Shown here: positions 36,388-44,964 of the stretch, piece by piece
Layout of the letters: the number at the start of each line of letters is the position of its first letter
Numbering within the stretch: the first letter of the stretch is position 1
Source: Hoylesella timonensis 4401737 = DSM 22865 = JCM 15640
GTDB taxonomy: Bacteria > Bacteroidota > Bacteroidia > Bacteroidales > Bacteroidaceae
NCBI RefSeq assembly: GCF_000455445.1
Contig: NZ_HG417090.1
Coordinates: forward strand, 388,205 to 452,204
Direction of reading: 5' to 3'
Length of the DNA stretch: 64,000 bases
Notes under the pieces: generated by a model
What the model was told of the DNA's origin: nothing
Database searches by the model: none
Seen by the model: only the letters and a program-made list of their open reading frames with translations
Made by a program: the position numbers and the translations under genes

Positions 36388-38982
36388 TTACAGATGATGA
36401 ATCGTGTATTGCAGTTGATCTCCTAAGCCAATGGTGTATCCTTGCGAAGTAAACACCACGCGGTTAAACGTGTCAGCAATCAAAAAGATTGGGAGTTGAC
36501 GTGCATCTTTCAGTTTCATTTGGTTGATAATTTGCTTCTTGATACTGCCAGAAGCGTCAATTCCGAAGATAGTTCTCTTGGGTAATTGTCCAAATTCGTT
36601 AGCCTTAAACTTCTTGGCATCTTCTTCCGACTCAAAAAGAAGCACGAAAGGACGATTCCAACGATCAAATTCTGCCTTTAATTTAGCAATATCTCTTAGG
36701 GCATGATTAGTAGGTTCTTGTCCTACGCCAATGATACCAAGTACATAATATCCTCTCCCTGTCTGTGAAAGGAGGCTCACTTCCTCATGGTTGAGTGTGA
36801 ATTTTGATTCGCTGTCAAAGTTCCCTATCACATTGATTTCAGTGGTTGAGGTGCGCAAATGCAAATCAAGCGTAGTCGTTTGGTTCTTTTTAATATTAAA
36901 AATCTGATAAGTGGCTTTTACATTTCCGCTTGCCATACGGGTGCCACTCACAAGGATATAAGTTCCTTCATCTAACTTCGCACCGTTTTCAAAGGTGCTT
37001 TTCCAAGTGGTTCCACCTCCCATATCAACCTGTCCTTCCTCAAAATTGAGCAGCGTTGGAACGCCATTCTCTATTTTACTAATGGTGAAATGCGTGTAAT
37101 ATTTAGGATTTTCCAAATATGTGGAAGGCTGATAATTGAGTTTTAGTACCCCCTGCGGAGCAGTAACCTGTTGTTTCGCTTCAAAATCAACATCTACCCA
37201 AGCCTCATGGGTGCGATATTGAACCTTGGAAGTAACCACATCTTTGCGAGCTTGAATATTGAGACTGCGTGCCAAGTCGACAAAAAAGATGTCGCGTGAG
37301 CGGGTGTCAGTCAATCTCGATTGCCATACACCCATAGGCGTTTGTGCAATGCGCAGAGCCGTTTTGTCGGAATTGATGCGGATATTCTTCTGCACCCATT
37401 CTACCAGCAATGCGGGATTTTGTTGAAATCTTTCGATGGTAGCGGCATCGAAGGCTTGTTGCAGTTGCTGTTTGAAAGGTCGTATTATCATTTCATTCTC
37501 CACTCTTGGACAGAGTTGGTCGCTCTTTGCGTTGAAATGGTCTTCGAGTATCTCCATAGGCATGTCGCGCAAATCCTTGTCACTCAATGTGCGAAGCAAT
37601 GCCAATGCCCTCTCTTTTTGTAGAATATGTTTTTTGTAAAACGCCTCAATTGTTTTCCAATTGCCACGAGCTGTTACCAAGAATTTAGAAATCTCATCAT
37701 CATTGGTCGATTGATAGAATGTTGCTTCGTACGACTTCCGTATACTATCTTCTGTTGCAAGCCGCTTTTTGTTATGAGCAATCATCTCTTCTGTGAGGGT
37801 AGGCAGCACGGCTTGTTCTATTGGAGGTACGATATCGAGCGAGTCGAGTGCGAAAGTCATTTGTTGACCATCGGTTGAAGCATGGCGTTTCAGTACTATC
37901 GTGACATGTCTGTCTTTGCCAAACGAAGCCTTGGCGAAACCATAATGTCCGTTTTTGGATGCCCATATCAATAAGTCTCCTTTGCCTGCGGTAAGAAAAG
38001 TTTGCCCTTTTTCATCCGAATATTTGGTGACTGCGGTATAAAATTCGGCATAATTGTAAATTTTGAACTCCACTTTGGCATGATTTACAGGGCGTTGTTG
38101 CTCATCGACAATGGTAAAATCGACACGTGCTGTCTTTGCATAATTGTCGATAAGGTTGATTTCTGTGAAGTTTGAGGTACGCAACACCACCTCTTCAGGA
38201 CCGTGATAATCGCCAAAAACTCGGGTGTGCATCAGCATTGCCCGCGATGCAGGAGCGTTGAACCAACCAAGGTTGAGGACGGGTTCTGGTTCGCATGCAC
38301 CCAAAAAGTACCATTTTCCGTCTGCCCAAGCTTCTACCCAAGCATGGTTATCATCTGTGTGCGCCCAGCGTGGGGTGTACACCTGACGGGCAGGAATACC
38401 TACGGCACGCAAGGCAGCAACGGTAAACGTACTCTCTTCTCCACAGCGTCCTTGCGCATTTTTCATGCAAGCGAGTGGCGAAAGAGTGCGCCCATCAGAT
38501 GGCGTATAGGTTACATGTTCATGGCACCAGTGGTTCACTTCGAGTATAGCCTCTTGCATGCTCATCCCTTTTATTCTGTCTTTCAAGGCTTGATAGAATA
38601 TTTTTCTCGAATTGTCCAAATTCTCATTGTTCACTCTCAGCGGCAATACAAAGTGACGAAACAATAAGTCGGGAACAGTAGCTCCCCATGGCATCTCTTT
38701 TTTTATCTGAAAAGTGGTTCGGATATTGTCCAAATAAAAGGCTGTCGGGTAATCGGTGACGTCTGCCACAGGCATGTAAGCGTATAAAAACTGGAGTGCT
38801 TGTAGCTCTGTGTCATTCACATTCAGTCCTTTAATATCAAAGAATTGGTTTCCGATGATTTGCATTCTGTCTTTGAAAACCAATGTTGTCTGGTTTTGTG
38901 CCTGATTGTTTTCTTGCTGCAAAGTGGCATTCGCAAATTGACAGCAAAGGACTGTCAGTACGACAAGTAGGTATTTTTTCAT
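36388..38982 (-). CDS. Secreted transglutaminase-like protein
   Basis: An 864-aa protein with a signal peptide at 1-19. The transglutaminase-like core (about 130-235) has the catalytic Cys180 in NAQGRCGEESTF and His213 in DDNHAWVEAW. It follows WCHEHVTYTPSDGRTLSPL. After it come beta-rich modules (about 255-370, Ig/CnaB-like), a helical region (410-560), further beta domains and a C-terminal thioredoxin-like stretch (about 740-864: RPFVLLFESEEDAKKF and LPIFLIADTFNRVVF). It may be a periplasmic or surface protease rather than a cross-linker. It stands alone, just downstream of cutC on the same strand. Confidence 0.85.
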   Translation of the reverse strand: MKKYLLVVLTVLCCQFANATLQQENNQAQNQTTLVFKDRMQIIGNQFFDIKGLNVNDTELQALQFLYAYMPVADVTDYPTAFYLDNIRTTFQIKKEMPWGATVPDLLFRHFVLPLRVNNENLDNSRKIFYQALKDRIKGMSMQEAILEVNHWCHEHVTYTPSDGRTLSPLACMKNAQGRCGEESTFTVAALRAVGIPARQVYTPRWAHTDDNHAWVEAWADGKWYFLGACEPEPVLNLGWFNAPASRAMLMHTRVFGDYHGPEEVVLRTSNFTEINLIDNYAKTARVDFTIVDEQQRPVNHAKVEFKIYNYAEFYTAVTKYSDEKGQTFLTAGKGDLLIWASKNGHYGFAKASFGKDRHVTIVLKRHASTDGQQMTFALDSLDIVPPIEQAVLPTLTEEMIAHNKKRLATEDSIRKSYEATFYQSTNDDEISKFLVTARGNWKTIEAFYKKHILQKERALALLRTLSDKDLRDMPMEILEDHFNAKSDQLCPRVENEMIIRPFKQQLQQAFDAATIERFQQNPALLVEWVQKNIRINSDKTALRIAQTPMGVWQSRLTDTRSRDIFFVDLARSLNIQARKDVVTSKVQYRTHEAWVDVDFEAKQQVTAPQGVLKLNYQPSTYLENPKYYTHFTISKIENGVPTLLNFEEGQVDMGGGTTWKSTFENGAKLDEGTYILVSGTRMASGNVKATYQIFNIKKNQTTTLDLHLRTSTTEINVIGNFDSESKFTLNHEEVSLLSQTGRGYYVLGIIGVGQEPTNHALRDIAKLKAEFDRWNRPFVLLFESEEDAKKFKANEFGQLPKRTIFGIDASGSIKKQIINQMKLKDARQLPIFLIADTFNRVVFTSQGYTIGLGDQLQYTIHHL

Positions 38983-38994
38983 GTCAAAAAAGAT

Positions 38995-39756
38995 TTAGGT
39001 GGTGGGTTCCAAGAGTGCGAGTATCGTATTTCTTACTCGGTCTTCAGAAGTAATTTCGATATAACTATCATCGTTGTTGGTGCTTCCCATGTGGAGATTT
39101 GGGTTGGTAAAGGTCATCAAGCTATTGACTCTCTTGCGAGCAGAAAAATGAAATTCTTTGATATTTGTTTCGTTTGCTATCTGGTAAATATTCTCTTCGT
39201 TCACTCCGCTACCTGCCATCAGTCGGATTCTTCCCTGTGCCTTGAGCTGGAGTTTGCGCAACAATTCCATTCCCTCTTCCGCAGTAGGCTGCAAACCCGA
39301 AGTGAGTATGCGTTCAAAACCTAAGTTGATGATTTGTTCCAAAGCTTGAAAAGGGTCCTTACAGCGATCAAAGGCTCGATGAAACGTTGTAGACATCCCC
39401 TTGCAATGCGTAAGGAGTTTGCGACACAATGCCTCGTCAACCAATCCTTCTTCGGTGAGACAACCAAATACAACACCGTCAACGCCTAACTCCTTACAAA
39501 TATGTAGGTCTTCTATCATGCGTTCAACCTCGATGGGCGAATAGAGGAAATCACCCCCACGAGGGCGGATAATCACATGAAGACGGGTTGACTTCAGAAT
39601 TTTTCGAGCCACCTTTATCTCTCCATAAGATGGGGTAGTGCCACCTTCAGGAATGCTTGCGCAGAGTTCTACACGATGTGCTCCGCCTTGCTGTGCTGCC
39701 AAACAACTGTCAACACCATTGGCACAAACTTCAAATTGATAATCTTGCTGGTTCAT
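38995..39756 (-). CDS. cutC: CutC-family protein
   Basis: A 253-aa TIM-barrel protein from the ATG at 39756 (MNQQDYQFEVCANGVDSCLA). The family signature AQQGGAHRVELCASIPEGGTTPSYG and RPRGGDFLYSPIEVERM are clear, with FHRAFDRCKD and LTSGLQPTAEEGMELL further on. CutC was named for copper homeostasis, but a direct copper role has been doubted, so I keep only the family call. It is about 60 nt downstream of rpiB, beyond a terminator-like hairpin. Confidence 0.92.
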   Translation of the reverse strand: MNQQDYQFEVCANGVDSCLAAQQGGAHRVELCASIPEGGTTPSYGEIKVARKILKSTRLHVIIRPRGGDFLYSPIEVERMIEDLHICKELGVDGVVFGCLTEEGLVDEALCRKLLTHCKGMSTTFHRAFDRCKDPFQALEQIINLGFERILTSGLQPTAEEGMELLRKLQLKAQGRIRLMAGSGVNEENIYQIANETNIKEFHFSARKRVNSLMTFTNPNLHMGSTNNDDSYIEITSEDRVRNTILALLEPTT

Positions 39757-39773
39757 ATACGATAAAAAAAGAA

Positions 39774-39807
39774 ACATCTACAAACTCACATACGGAATTT
39801 GTAGATG
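39774..39807 (-). terminator. Terminator-like hairpin between rpiB and cutC
   Basis: Perfect 11-bp stem ACATCTACAAA / TTTGTAGATGT. On the minus strand it is followed by TTTCTTTTTTTATCG. It follows the rpiB stop closely and may end or attenuate the tkt-rpiB transcript ahead of cutC. Confidence 0.75.
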
Positions 39808-39814
39808 TCGTTGG

Positions 39815-40255
39815 TTATTCAACAGGTATCTTCTCAATGCGACGAACATGGCGCCCACCTTCAAATTCTGTGTTGAAAAATTCATCTAAGACTTGCCATG
39901 CCGTTTCTTTGTCCATGTACCGACCCGGCAACACCAATACATTGGCGTCGTTGTGCATTCTGGTCATGTGGGCAATCTCGGGTTGCCATACCAATGCAGC
40001 ACGTATTCCCTGATGTTTGTTGAGGGTCATGCTCATGCCTTCACCCGATCCACAAACGCCTATCCCTGGGTAGACATCGCCTTTCTCTACCGCTAACGCC
40101 AACGCATGAGCGTATTCGGGGTAGTCGCAAGAAGCTTCAGAATGGGTGCCGAAGTCTTGGTAGGCAATGCCTTTCTCATCAAGGTATTCTTTAATGACCT
40201 CCTTTAATCCGAAGCCCGCATGGTCACTGGCGAGTCCAACTTTCTTAATATTCAT
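39815..40255 (-). CDS. rpiB: Ribose-5-phosphate isomerase B
   Basis: Interconverts ribose-5-P and ribulose-5-P. It has 146 aa. LASDHAGFGLKEVIKEYL (8-25) carries the substrate-binding Asp and His. The active-site Cys lies in GVCGSGEGMSM, and RAALVWQPEIAHMTRMHNDANVLVLPGR supplies the phosphate-binding Arg residues. It starts 6 nt after the tkt stop, so the two pentose-phosphate genes form an operon. Confidence 0.95.
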   Translation of the reverse strand: MNIKKVGLASDHAGFGLKEVIKEYLDEKGIAYQDFGTHSEASCDYPEYAHALALAVEKGDVYPGIGVCGSGEGMSMTLNKHQGIRAALVWQPEIAHMTRMHNDANVLVLPGRYMDKETAWQVLDEFFNTEFEGGRHVRRIEKIPVE

Positions 40256-40261
40256 GACAAC

Positions 40262-42280
40262 TTACTTTGCTAAAAAATCCTTCACTTGTTTGTAAACGTT
40301 TTCTGCCGTAAAGCCTAACTTCTCATCCAATACCTTATAAGGTGCAGAGTAGCCAAAGCTTTCCAGTCCAAAGACCTTACCGTTGGCTCCTACCAGACCT
40401 TCCAAAGTAACGGGAAGTCCTGCTGTCAAGCCAAATATCTTGGCATTCTTGGGCAAAATTTCATTTTGATATTCGCAGCTTTGTCGACGGAAAAGCCCCT
40501 CAGAAGGCACACTTACAATTCGAACCTTCACACCCTCTTTTCTCAAGAGTTGTGCTCCAGCCACCAAAGTAGATACCTCTGAGCCACTGGCTAACAAGAT
40601 AACATCGAACTTTTCATCGCTACCTGCCACGATATATGCGCCCTTCCTTGCCTCTTGGTAGGGTGTTCCTTCGGGTAAGTTTTCGATGTTTTGACGTGAG
40701 AAGATAAGTGCTGTTGGGGTTTCCATGTTCTCCATAGCCATTTGCCAACATACTGTAGTCTCTTCAACATCAGCAGGTCGGAACACACGGACAGCATCTT
40801 TCCCACTGTGGTTTTTGAGTTTTTCCATTAACCTTATTTGGGCTTCTTGTTCAACGGGTTCATGTGTAGGACCGTCTTCGCCCACACGGAACGCATCATG
40901 ACTCCAAATAAATTTGATAGGAACTTCCATCAACGCCGCCATACGAATGGCAGGCTTCATATAGTCAGAAAAGACGAAGAACGTACCACACGCAGGAATT
41001 ACTCCTCCATGTAGATACATACCGATGCACATACAAGCCATGGTCAGCTCACTGACACCTGCTTGGAAGAATGCACCACTGAAGTCACCTTTCACCATGC
41101 TTTGTGTTTTCTTCAAAAAACCGTCGGTTTTATCCGAATTTGACAGGTCAGCGGACGAACAAACCATGTTCGGCACTTGTTCAGCCAAAAGGCTTAGGCA
41201 TGCAGATGAGGCGTTGCGGGTGGCTGCACCAGCTTTCTGAGTAAGGTTACTCCAGTCTACTTTCGGTGCATTTCCCGAGAACCACTCCTTCATTTGGGTG
41301 GCTTTTTCTGGGTGTTGAGCCTTCCATTGGTCTTCTGCAGCATGGCGTTGCGCAACAATTTTACGCAGTTCTTCTGCACGATTGTCATACAATGCTTGCA
41401 CATCTCCGGCAATGGCAAAGGGGTGATGGATGTCACCACCTAAGTTTTCAATCGTGTTTTTGTAAGCATCTCCGCCTAAAGGTGCGCCATGTGTCTTGAC
41501 ATTGCGCTCATAACTACTACCGTCGGCTTGTAATGCCCCTTTTCCCATAATGGTATTACCGATGATGAGCGTAGGACGTTCTTTCTCTTGAAGCGCCTTA
41601 TCCAATGCCTGACGAATTTCAGCTACATCGTTGCCGTCGATAGTGATGACGTTCCAGCCCCATGACTCATATTTCATCGCTGTGTTTTCTGCAGTTACGG
41701 CATTGCATTCTGTGGACAGCTGGATGTCATTAGAGTCATAGAACATTATCAGATTGTTAAGACCTAAAGCTCCTGCTAAGCGTCCTGTGCCTTGTGATAT
41801 TTCTTCTTGAATACCCCCATCGGATATGTAAGCATAAATTTTATGCTGCATCATGACCGAGCCTAACTTTGTTTCTAAGAACTTTTCAGCAACGGCAGCA
41901 CCTGCAGCAAATGTGTGTCCCTGTCCAAGTGGACCCGAAGTGTTCTCTATCCCTCTTGTCACATCCCGCTCCGGATGACCAGTTGTAGGCGAACCCCACT
42001 GTCTGAAATTCTTGAGATCATCAATAGAAAACTTGCCTTGGAGTGCCAAAGTCGCATAAAGCATGGGAGACATGTGTCCAGGATCTAAATAGAAACGATC
42101 GCGCCCTGCCCACGTGGCATCATCTGGGTCGTATATTAAATACTCCGAAAACAAAACATTGATAAAGTCGGCACCGCCCATGGCACCACCGGGATGACCA
42201 GAGTTTGCCTTTTCTACCATAGACACAGCAAGCGTTCGTATATTGTCAGCCGCACGTGTCATTAACTGAATGTCGTTCAT
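40262..42280 (-). CDS. tkt: Transketolase
   Basis: Thiamine-diphosphate enzyme of the non-oxidative pentose-phosphate pathway. It has 672 aa from the ATG at 42280 (MNDIQLMTRAADNIRTLAVS); the longer ORF upstream of it is not needed. SGHPGGAMGGAD near 29 and the ThDP/metal segment ISDGGIQEEISQGTGRLAG are present. LMENM-like subunit contacts and the DGPTHEPVEQ loop in the pyrimidine domain are also visible. The -7 box lies about 97 nt upstream. Confidence 0.96.
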   Translation of the reverse strand: MNDIQLMTRAADNIRTLAVSMVEKANSGHPGGAMGGADFINVLFSEYLIYDPDDATWAGRDRFYLDPGHMSPMLYATLALQGKFSIDDLKNFRQWGSPTTGHPERDVTRGIENTSGPLGQGHTFAAGAAVAEKFLETKLGSVMMQHKIYAYISDGGIQEEISQGTGRLAGALGLNNLIMFYDSNDIQLSTECNAVTAENTAMKYESWGWNVITIDGNDVAEIRQALDKALQEKERPTLIIGNTIMGKGALQADGSSYERNVKTHGAPLGGDAYKNTIENLGGDIHHPFAIAGDVQALYDNRAEELRKIVAQRHAAEDQWKAQHPEKATQMKEWFSGNAPKVDWSNLTQKAGAATRNASSACLSLLAEQVPNMVCSSADLSNSDKTDGFLKKTQSMVKGDFSGAFFQAGVSELTMACMCIGMYLHGGVIPACGTFFVFSDYMKPAIRMAALMEVPIKFIWSHDAFRVGEDGPTHEPVEQEAQIRLMEKLKNHSGKDAVRVFRPADVEETTVCWQMAMENMETPTALIFSRQNIENLPEGTPYQEARKGAYIVAGSDEKFDVILLASGSEVSTLVAGAQLLRKEGVKVRIVSVPSEGLFRRQSCEYQNEILPKNAKIFGLTAGLPVTLEGLVGANGKVFGLESFGYSAPYKVLDEKLGFTAENVYKQVKDFLAK

Positions 42281-42376
42281 ATGATTGATGTTATGATGTT
42301 GATGTTCTTGTAAATAGTACTTAGTGGTTATGTGAAGGAACGGCAAGGATACGAATGATGCTTACCGTTCTTTTTG

Positions 42377-42384
42377 CAAAGATA
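42377..42384 (-). promoter_or_regulatory. -7 box TATCTTTG for tkt-rpiB
   Basis: Minus-strand TATCTTTGCAAAAAG, 97 nt before the tkt start. Confidence 0.55.
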
Positions 42385-42572
42385 GCATTTTGTGCTGACA
42401 TAGGCAACGAATGCGATGCGTTTTTATCCATAATTTTCGGTATGGAATGTTTCTACCACCTATCTTATATTCGTTCCTCGCACCTTGATAAGAGTGGTGC
42501 ATCATCTACATCTCAAAGGATTGACATTAAAATAATTTTTAAGCGATGTTCCTTTTTATGATTTATATTGCT

Positions 42573-42580
42573 TATATTTG
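42573..42580 (+). promoter_or_regulatory. -7 box TATATTTG for manC
   Basis: Followed by CAATGAAA, 17 nt before the ATG at 42597. It excludes the in-frame ATG at 42546 as the usual start. Confidence 0.6.
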
Positions 42581-42596
42581 CAATGAAATAACTTTG

Positions 42597-43673
42597 ATGA
42601 ATGACAATATGAATCAATCACACAACCATTTAGTAATTATGGCAGGCGGTGTAGGGAGTCGCTTTTGGCCGATGAGTACAGCGGAAAAGCCCAAGCAGTT
42701 CATTGATGTGTTAGGCGTTGGCAAGTCGCTCTTGCAACTTACCTTAGAGCGTTTCAAGGATATTTGCCCATTGGATCACGTCTGGATTGTCACTAACAAG
42801 AAATATGTGCATACCGTTCAAGAACAACTTCCCATGGTTCCAGCTCAAAATATCTTGCAAGAACCGATGCGTCGCAACACTGCGCCTTGTATTGCCTATG
42901 TGAGTTGGCGAATCAAAGCCATTGATCCAAGTGCTAATATCGTGGTTGCGCCGAGTGATCATATTGTAACGGATATTTTTGAGTTTCAACGTATTATTAA
43001 GTCTACGTTAAAGTTTGCCAGCGAAACGGATGCGATCATTACCTTAGGGATGAAACCTCACTATCCTGAGACAGGCTACGGATATATTCAAGCCGACTTG
43101 TCAACGAGTTCCTTGCGGAACAAGGAGATTTTCAGGGTGGATAAGTTTCGTGAAAAACCCGATTTGCAAACCGCCCAAACGTATATTCAGCAGAACAATT
43201 ATTTTTGGAATGCGGGAATTTTTATCTGGAATGTGAAGACCATTATCAATGCCTTTCGAGTTTATGTTCCAGCCATTGCCAATATCTTTGAAAGCATGAT
43301 GAACGTGTACGGTACTGCGAAGGAGCAAGAAGTGATAGACGCTCGTTATGGCGAATGTGAGAATATCTCTATCGACTACGCCATTATGGAGAAGGCAGAA
43401 GAGATATTCGTCTGTCCTGCGAACTTTGGTTGGAGCGACTTAGGTACATGGAGCTCGCTGTTGGCTCATACCAATAAGGATTTGTATGGCAATGGTATCA
43501 TTGGTCAAAATATTTTCTTATACGAAACCAACCGTTGCATCGTGCACGCTACACAATCTAAAAAGGTGGTCATCCAAGGACTTAACGATTACATCGTTGT
43601 TGAAAAAGATGGCGTCTTGCTGATTTGCAAGTTAAGTGAAGAGCAGCGAATCAAACAATTCTCAGAAGAATAA
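42597..43673 (+). CDS. manC: Mannose-1-phosphate guanylyltransferase
   Basis: Makes GDP-mannose for glycan synthesis. It has 358 aa, the single-domain length (no fused isomerase). The nucleotidyltransferase signature LVIMAGGVGSRFWPMSTAEK is near residue 15 and PKQFIDVLG follows. APSDHIV (Asp ligand), the sugar-binding FREKPD and WNAGIFIW complete the active site. NFGWSDLGTW is near 285. The second Met (MNQSHNH, 42609) is a possible alternative start. Confidence 0.95.
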   Translation: MNDNMNQSHNHLVIMAGGVGSRFWPMSTAEKPKQFIDVLGVGKSLLQLTLERFKDICPLDHVWIVTNKKYVHTVQEQLPMVPAQNILQEPMRRNTAPCIAYVSWRIKAIDPSANIVVAPSDHIVTDIFEFQRIIKSTLKFASETDAIITLGMKPHYPETGYGYIQADLSTSSLRNKEIFRVDKFREKPDLQTAQTYIQQNNYFWNAGIFIWNVKTIINAFRVYVPAIANIFESMMNVYGTAKEQEVIDARYGECENISIDYAIMEKAEEIFVCPANFGWSDLGTWSSLLAHTNKDLYGNGIIGQNIFLYETNRCIVHATQSKKVVIQGLNDYIVVEKDGVLLICKLSEEQRIKQFSEE

Positions 43674-43722
43674 GCGCAACAAAGGCAAGAGAGGGTAGAG
43701 GCGAGTGTGTTACCTCGCAGTA

Positions 43723-43759
43723 CCAAAAGCATAAAATTCAAAGAGCTTTTGGCGAATTT
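43723..43759 (+). terminator. Probable terminator of manC
   Basis: Perfect 8-bp stem CCAAAAGC / GCTTTTGG with a 14-nt loop, then CGAATTTTT, about 50 nt after the manC stop. Confidence 0.6.
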
Positions 43760-43779
43760 TTATGGGTGCAAAGTTATGA

Positions 43780-44215
43780 ATTTTTTTAACAAAGGCACTT
43801 CCAAAACTTCCATATTTGTAAGCGAATGACTATTTGGTCAGAAATATTCAAGTTTTGAAGCATGTTCTATAAGTCTCTGACTAATAGTGACTTGTTTTTA
43901 GTTAGAGGTGAAAAAGCGCATCAAGTAGGGGTTTGAAGCATTGATATAGCCTTGAAAAGTGGCCCTTTTTCGTCTATTTTGGCTCTTCATCCAGCCATTT
44001 TAGGCTGTTATCTCATGATAATAGTGGTGCTATTCACATGGGTTAGTGGTACAATTCCATTATGATAAGCTTGTTGTTGTCATGACTTAAGCAAATAATG
44101 CGTTTAGAAAGCGGATTTTTGGCTTTGATATTTTTCTATTTTGCAACTGCTGAAGTGTTAAAAAACAGTACTTTTATTTTACATTTCCGCCCATTTTTCT
44201 ATCCCTGTTTGTTCG
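43780..44215 (+). repeat. Possible diverged relative of the 387-bp repeat family
   Basis: Begins ACAAAGGCACTTCCAAAACT (the family has ACAAAGTGCCTCTCAAAACT). It contains TGAAGCATG and GCTATTCACATG near the middle and TTTTTCTATTTTG near the end, in the same order as copies A-D. Overall identity looks low, so homology is only suggested. Confidence 0.4.
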
Positions 44216-44303
44216 TCATTCAAACGCCCTCGTTTTTGTTTTAGAAATTGTGTGAATGGAGTTGTTGACAATGGAAACAGAAAATCATAAAAGTTAGGAA
44301 AAT

Positions 44304-44393
44304 AAAAAAAGGCAACGGTCTTCACAGACGATCGCCTCTAATCTTCAATAGGTATTAGTCCTTTAAGGTAAAAAGATTGTTTTCAGGATAACA
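44304..44393 (-). ncRNA. Candidate small RNA, about 90 nt
   Basis: The minus strand has TTTG (44425-44428), a 19-nt spacer, TAACTTTG (44398-44405), then about 57 nt of leader. A terminator stem (44311-44336, GGCGATCGTCT-GTGA-AGACCGTTGCC with two wobbles and one mismatch) and seven T follow. The body can also pair CTAAT/ATTAG and CCTT/AAGG. No ORF of useful length starts in it. It lies in the manC-gyrA gap, opposite in strand to both. Confidence 0.72.
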
Positions 44394-44397
44394 GTTG

Positions 44398-44428
44398 CAA
44401 AGTTAGCGTTTTTTTTAATTCCTCCAAA
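44398..44428 (-). promoter_or_regulatory. Full Bacteroidota -33/-7 promoter of the candidate small RNA
   Basis: TTTG - 19 nt - TAACTTTG, the textbook spacing for the primary sigma factor of this phylum. It is the most complete promoter I found in the window. Confidence 0.75.
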
Positions 44429-44964
44429 TGTTTTTCCATGTTTTTTTTACAATATAAAATTGTGTACCCACACAGCGAGAATTATCGGTTATTTTTTCCA
44501 AAAATCTTTATTTTCTTGTCATGTATCAAGAGAAGTGAAGTCTGAAGTCATGGCAGTTCACACTTTTTTGAACTGTCCGTTTTTTGGTTTTGGATAGCTT
44601 TCATCAATGGAACTTCATTCTGACCTTCAAACACCGTTATCCTTATATATTATAATAGGTGTATAGACGAAATGACGGTTTTTGAGAATTGTTGTTAGAT
44701 GGTGGCTTCCACATCCTGATGTCGTAATAATGCTTAAATTAGTGATTTTTTTTGCTTCTAAGCGATTTTATTCAAAAAAAAATCGTACTTTAGCACATGA
44801 TTACAACGCCACAAAACGCCGCTAAGCGAATAAAAATGCCCTTGTAGGCAATTTCGTGGTAAAAAATAACGTTAGAAAATAAGAAAGTACACGATAGAAG
44901 TGCTGCGATTGTCACAATAGTTAGCTTCTACATTATGGATATAATAAAACTTTAGTATTAGAGA
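44429..44964. other. gyrA upstream region
   Basis: An AT-rich 536-bp stretch. TACTTTAG near 44787-44794 is a one-off match to TAnnTTTG and may be the gyrA promoter, giving a leader of about 165 nt. A small TGCC-CTTGTA-GGCA hairpin follows near 44838-44851. Nothing else was recognised. Confidence 0.4.

Noticed and set aside
43769..43776. Second minus-strand TAACTTTG box near manC
   Set aside because: The nearest TTTG is only 13 nt away instead of about 19, and the following sequence is the manC terminator without a T run on that strand, so no second small RNA is called.
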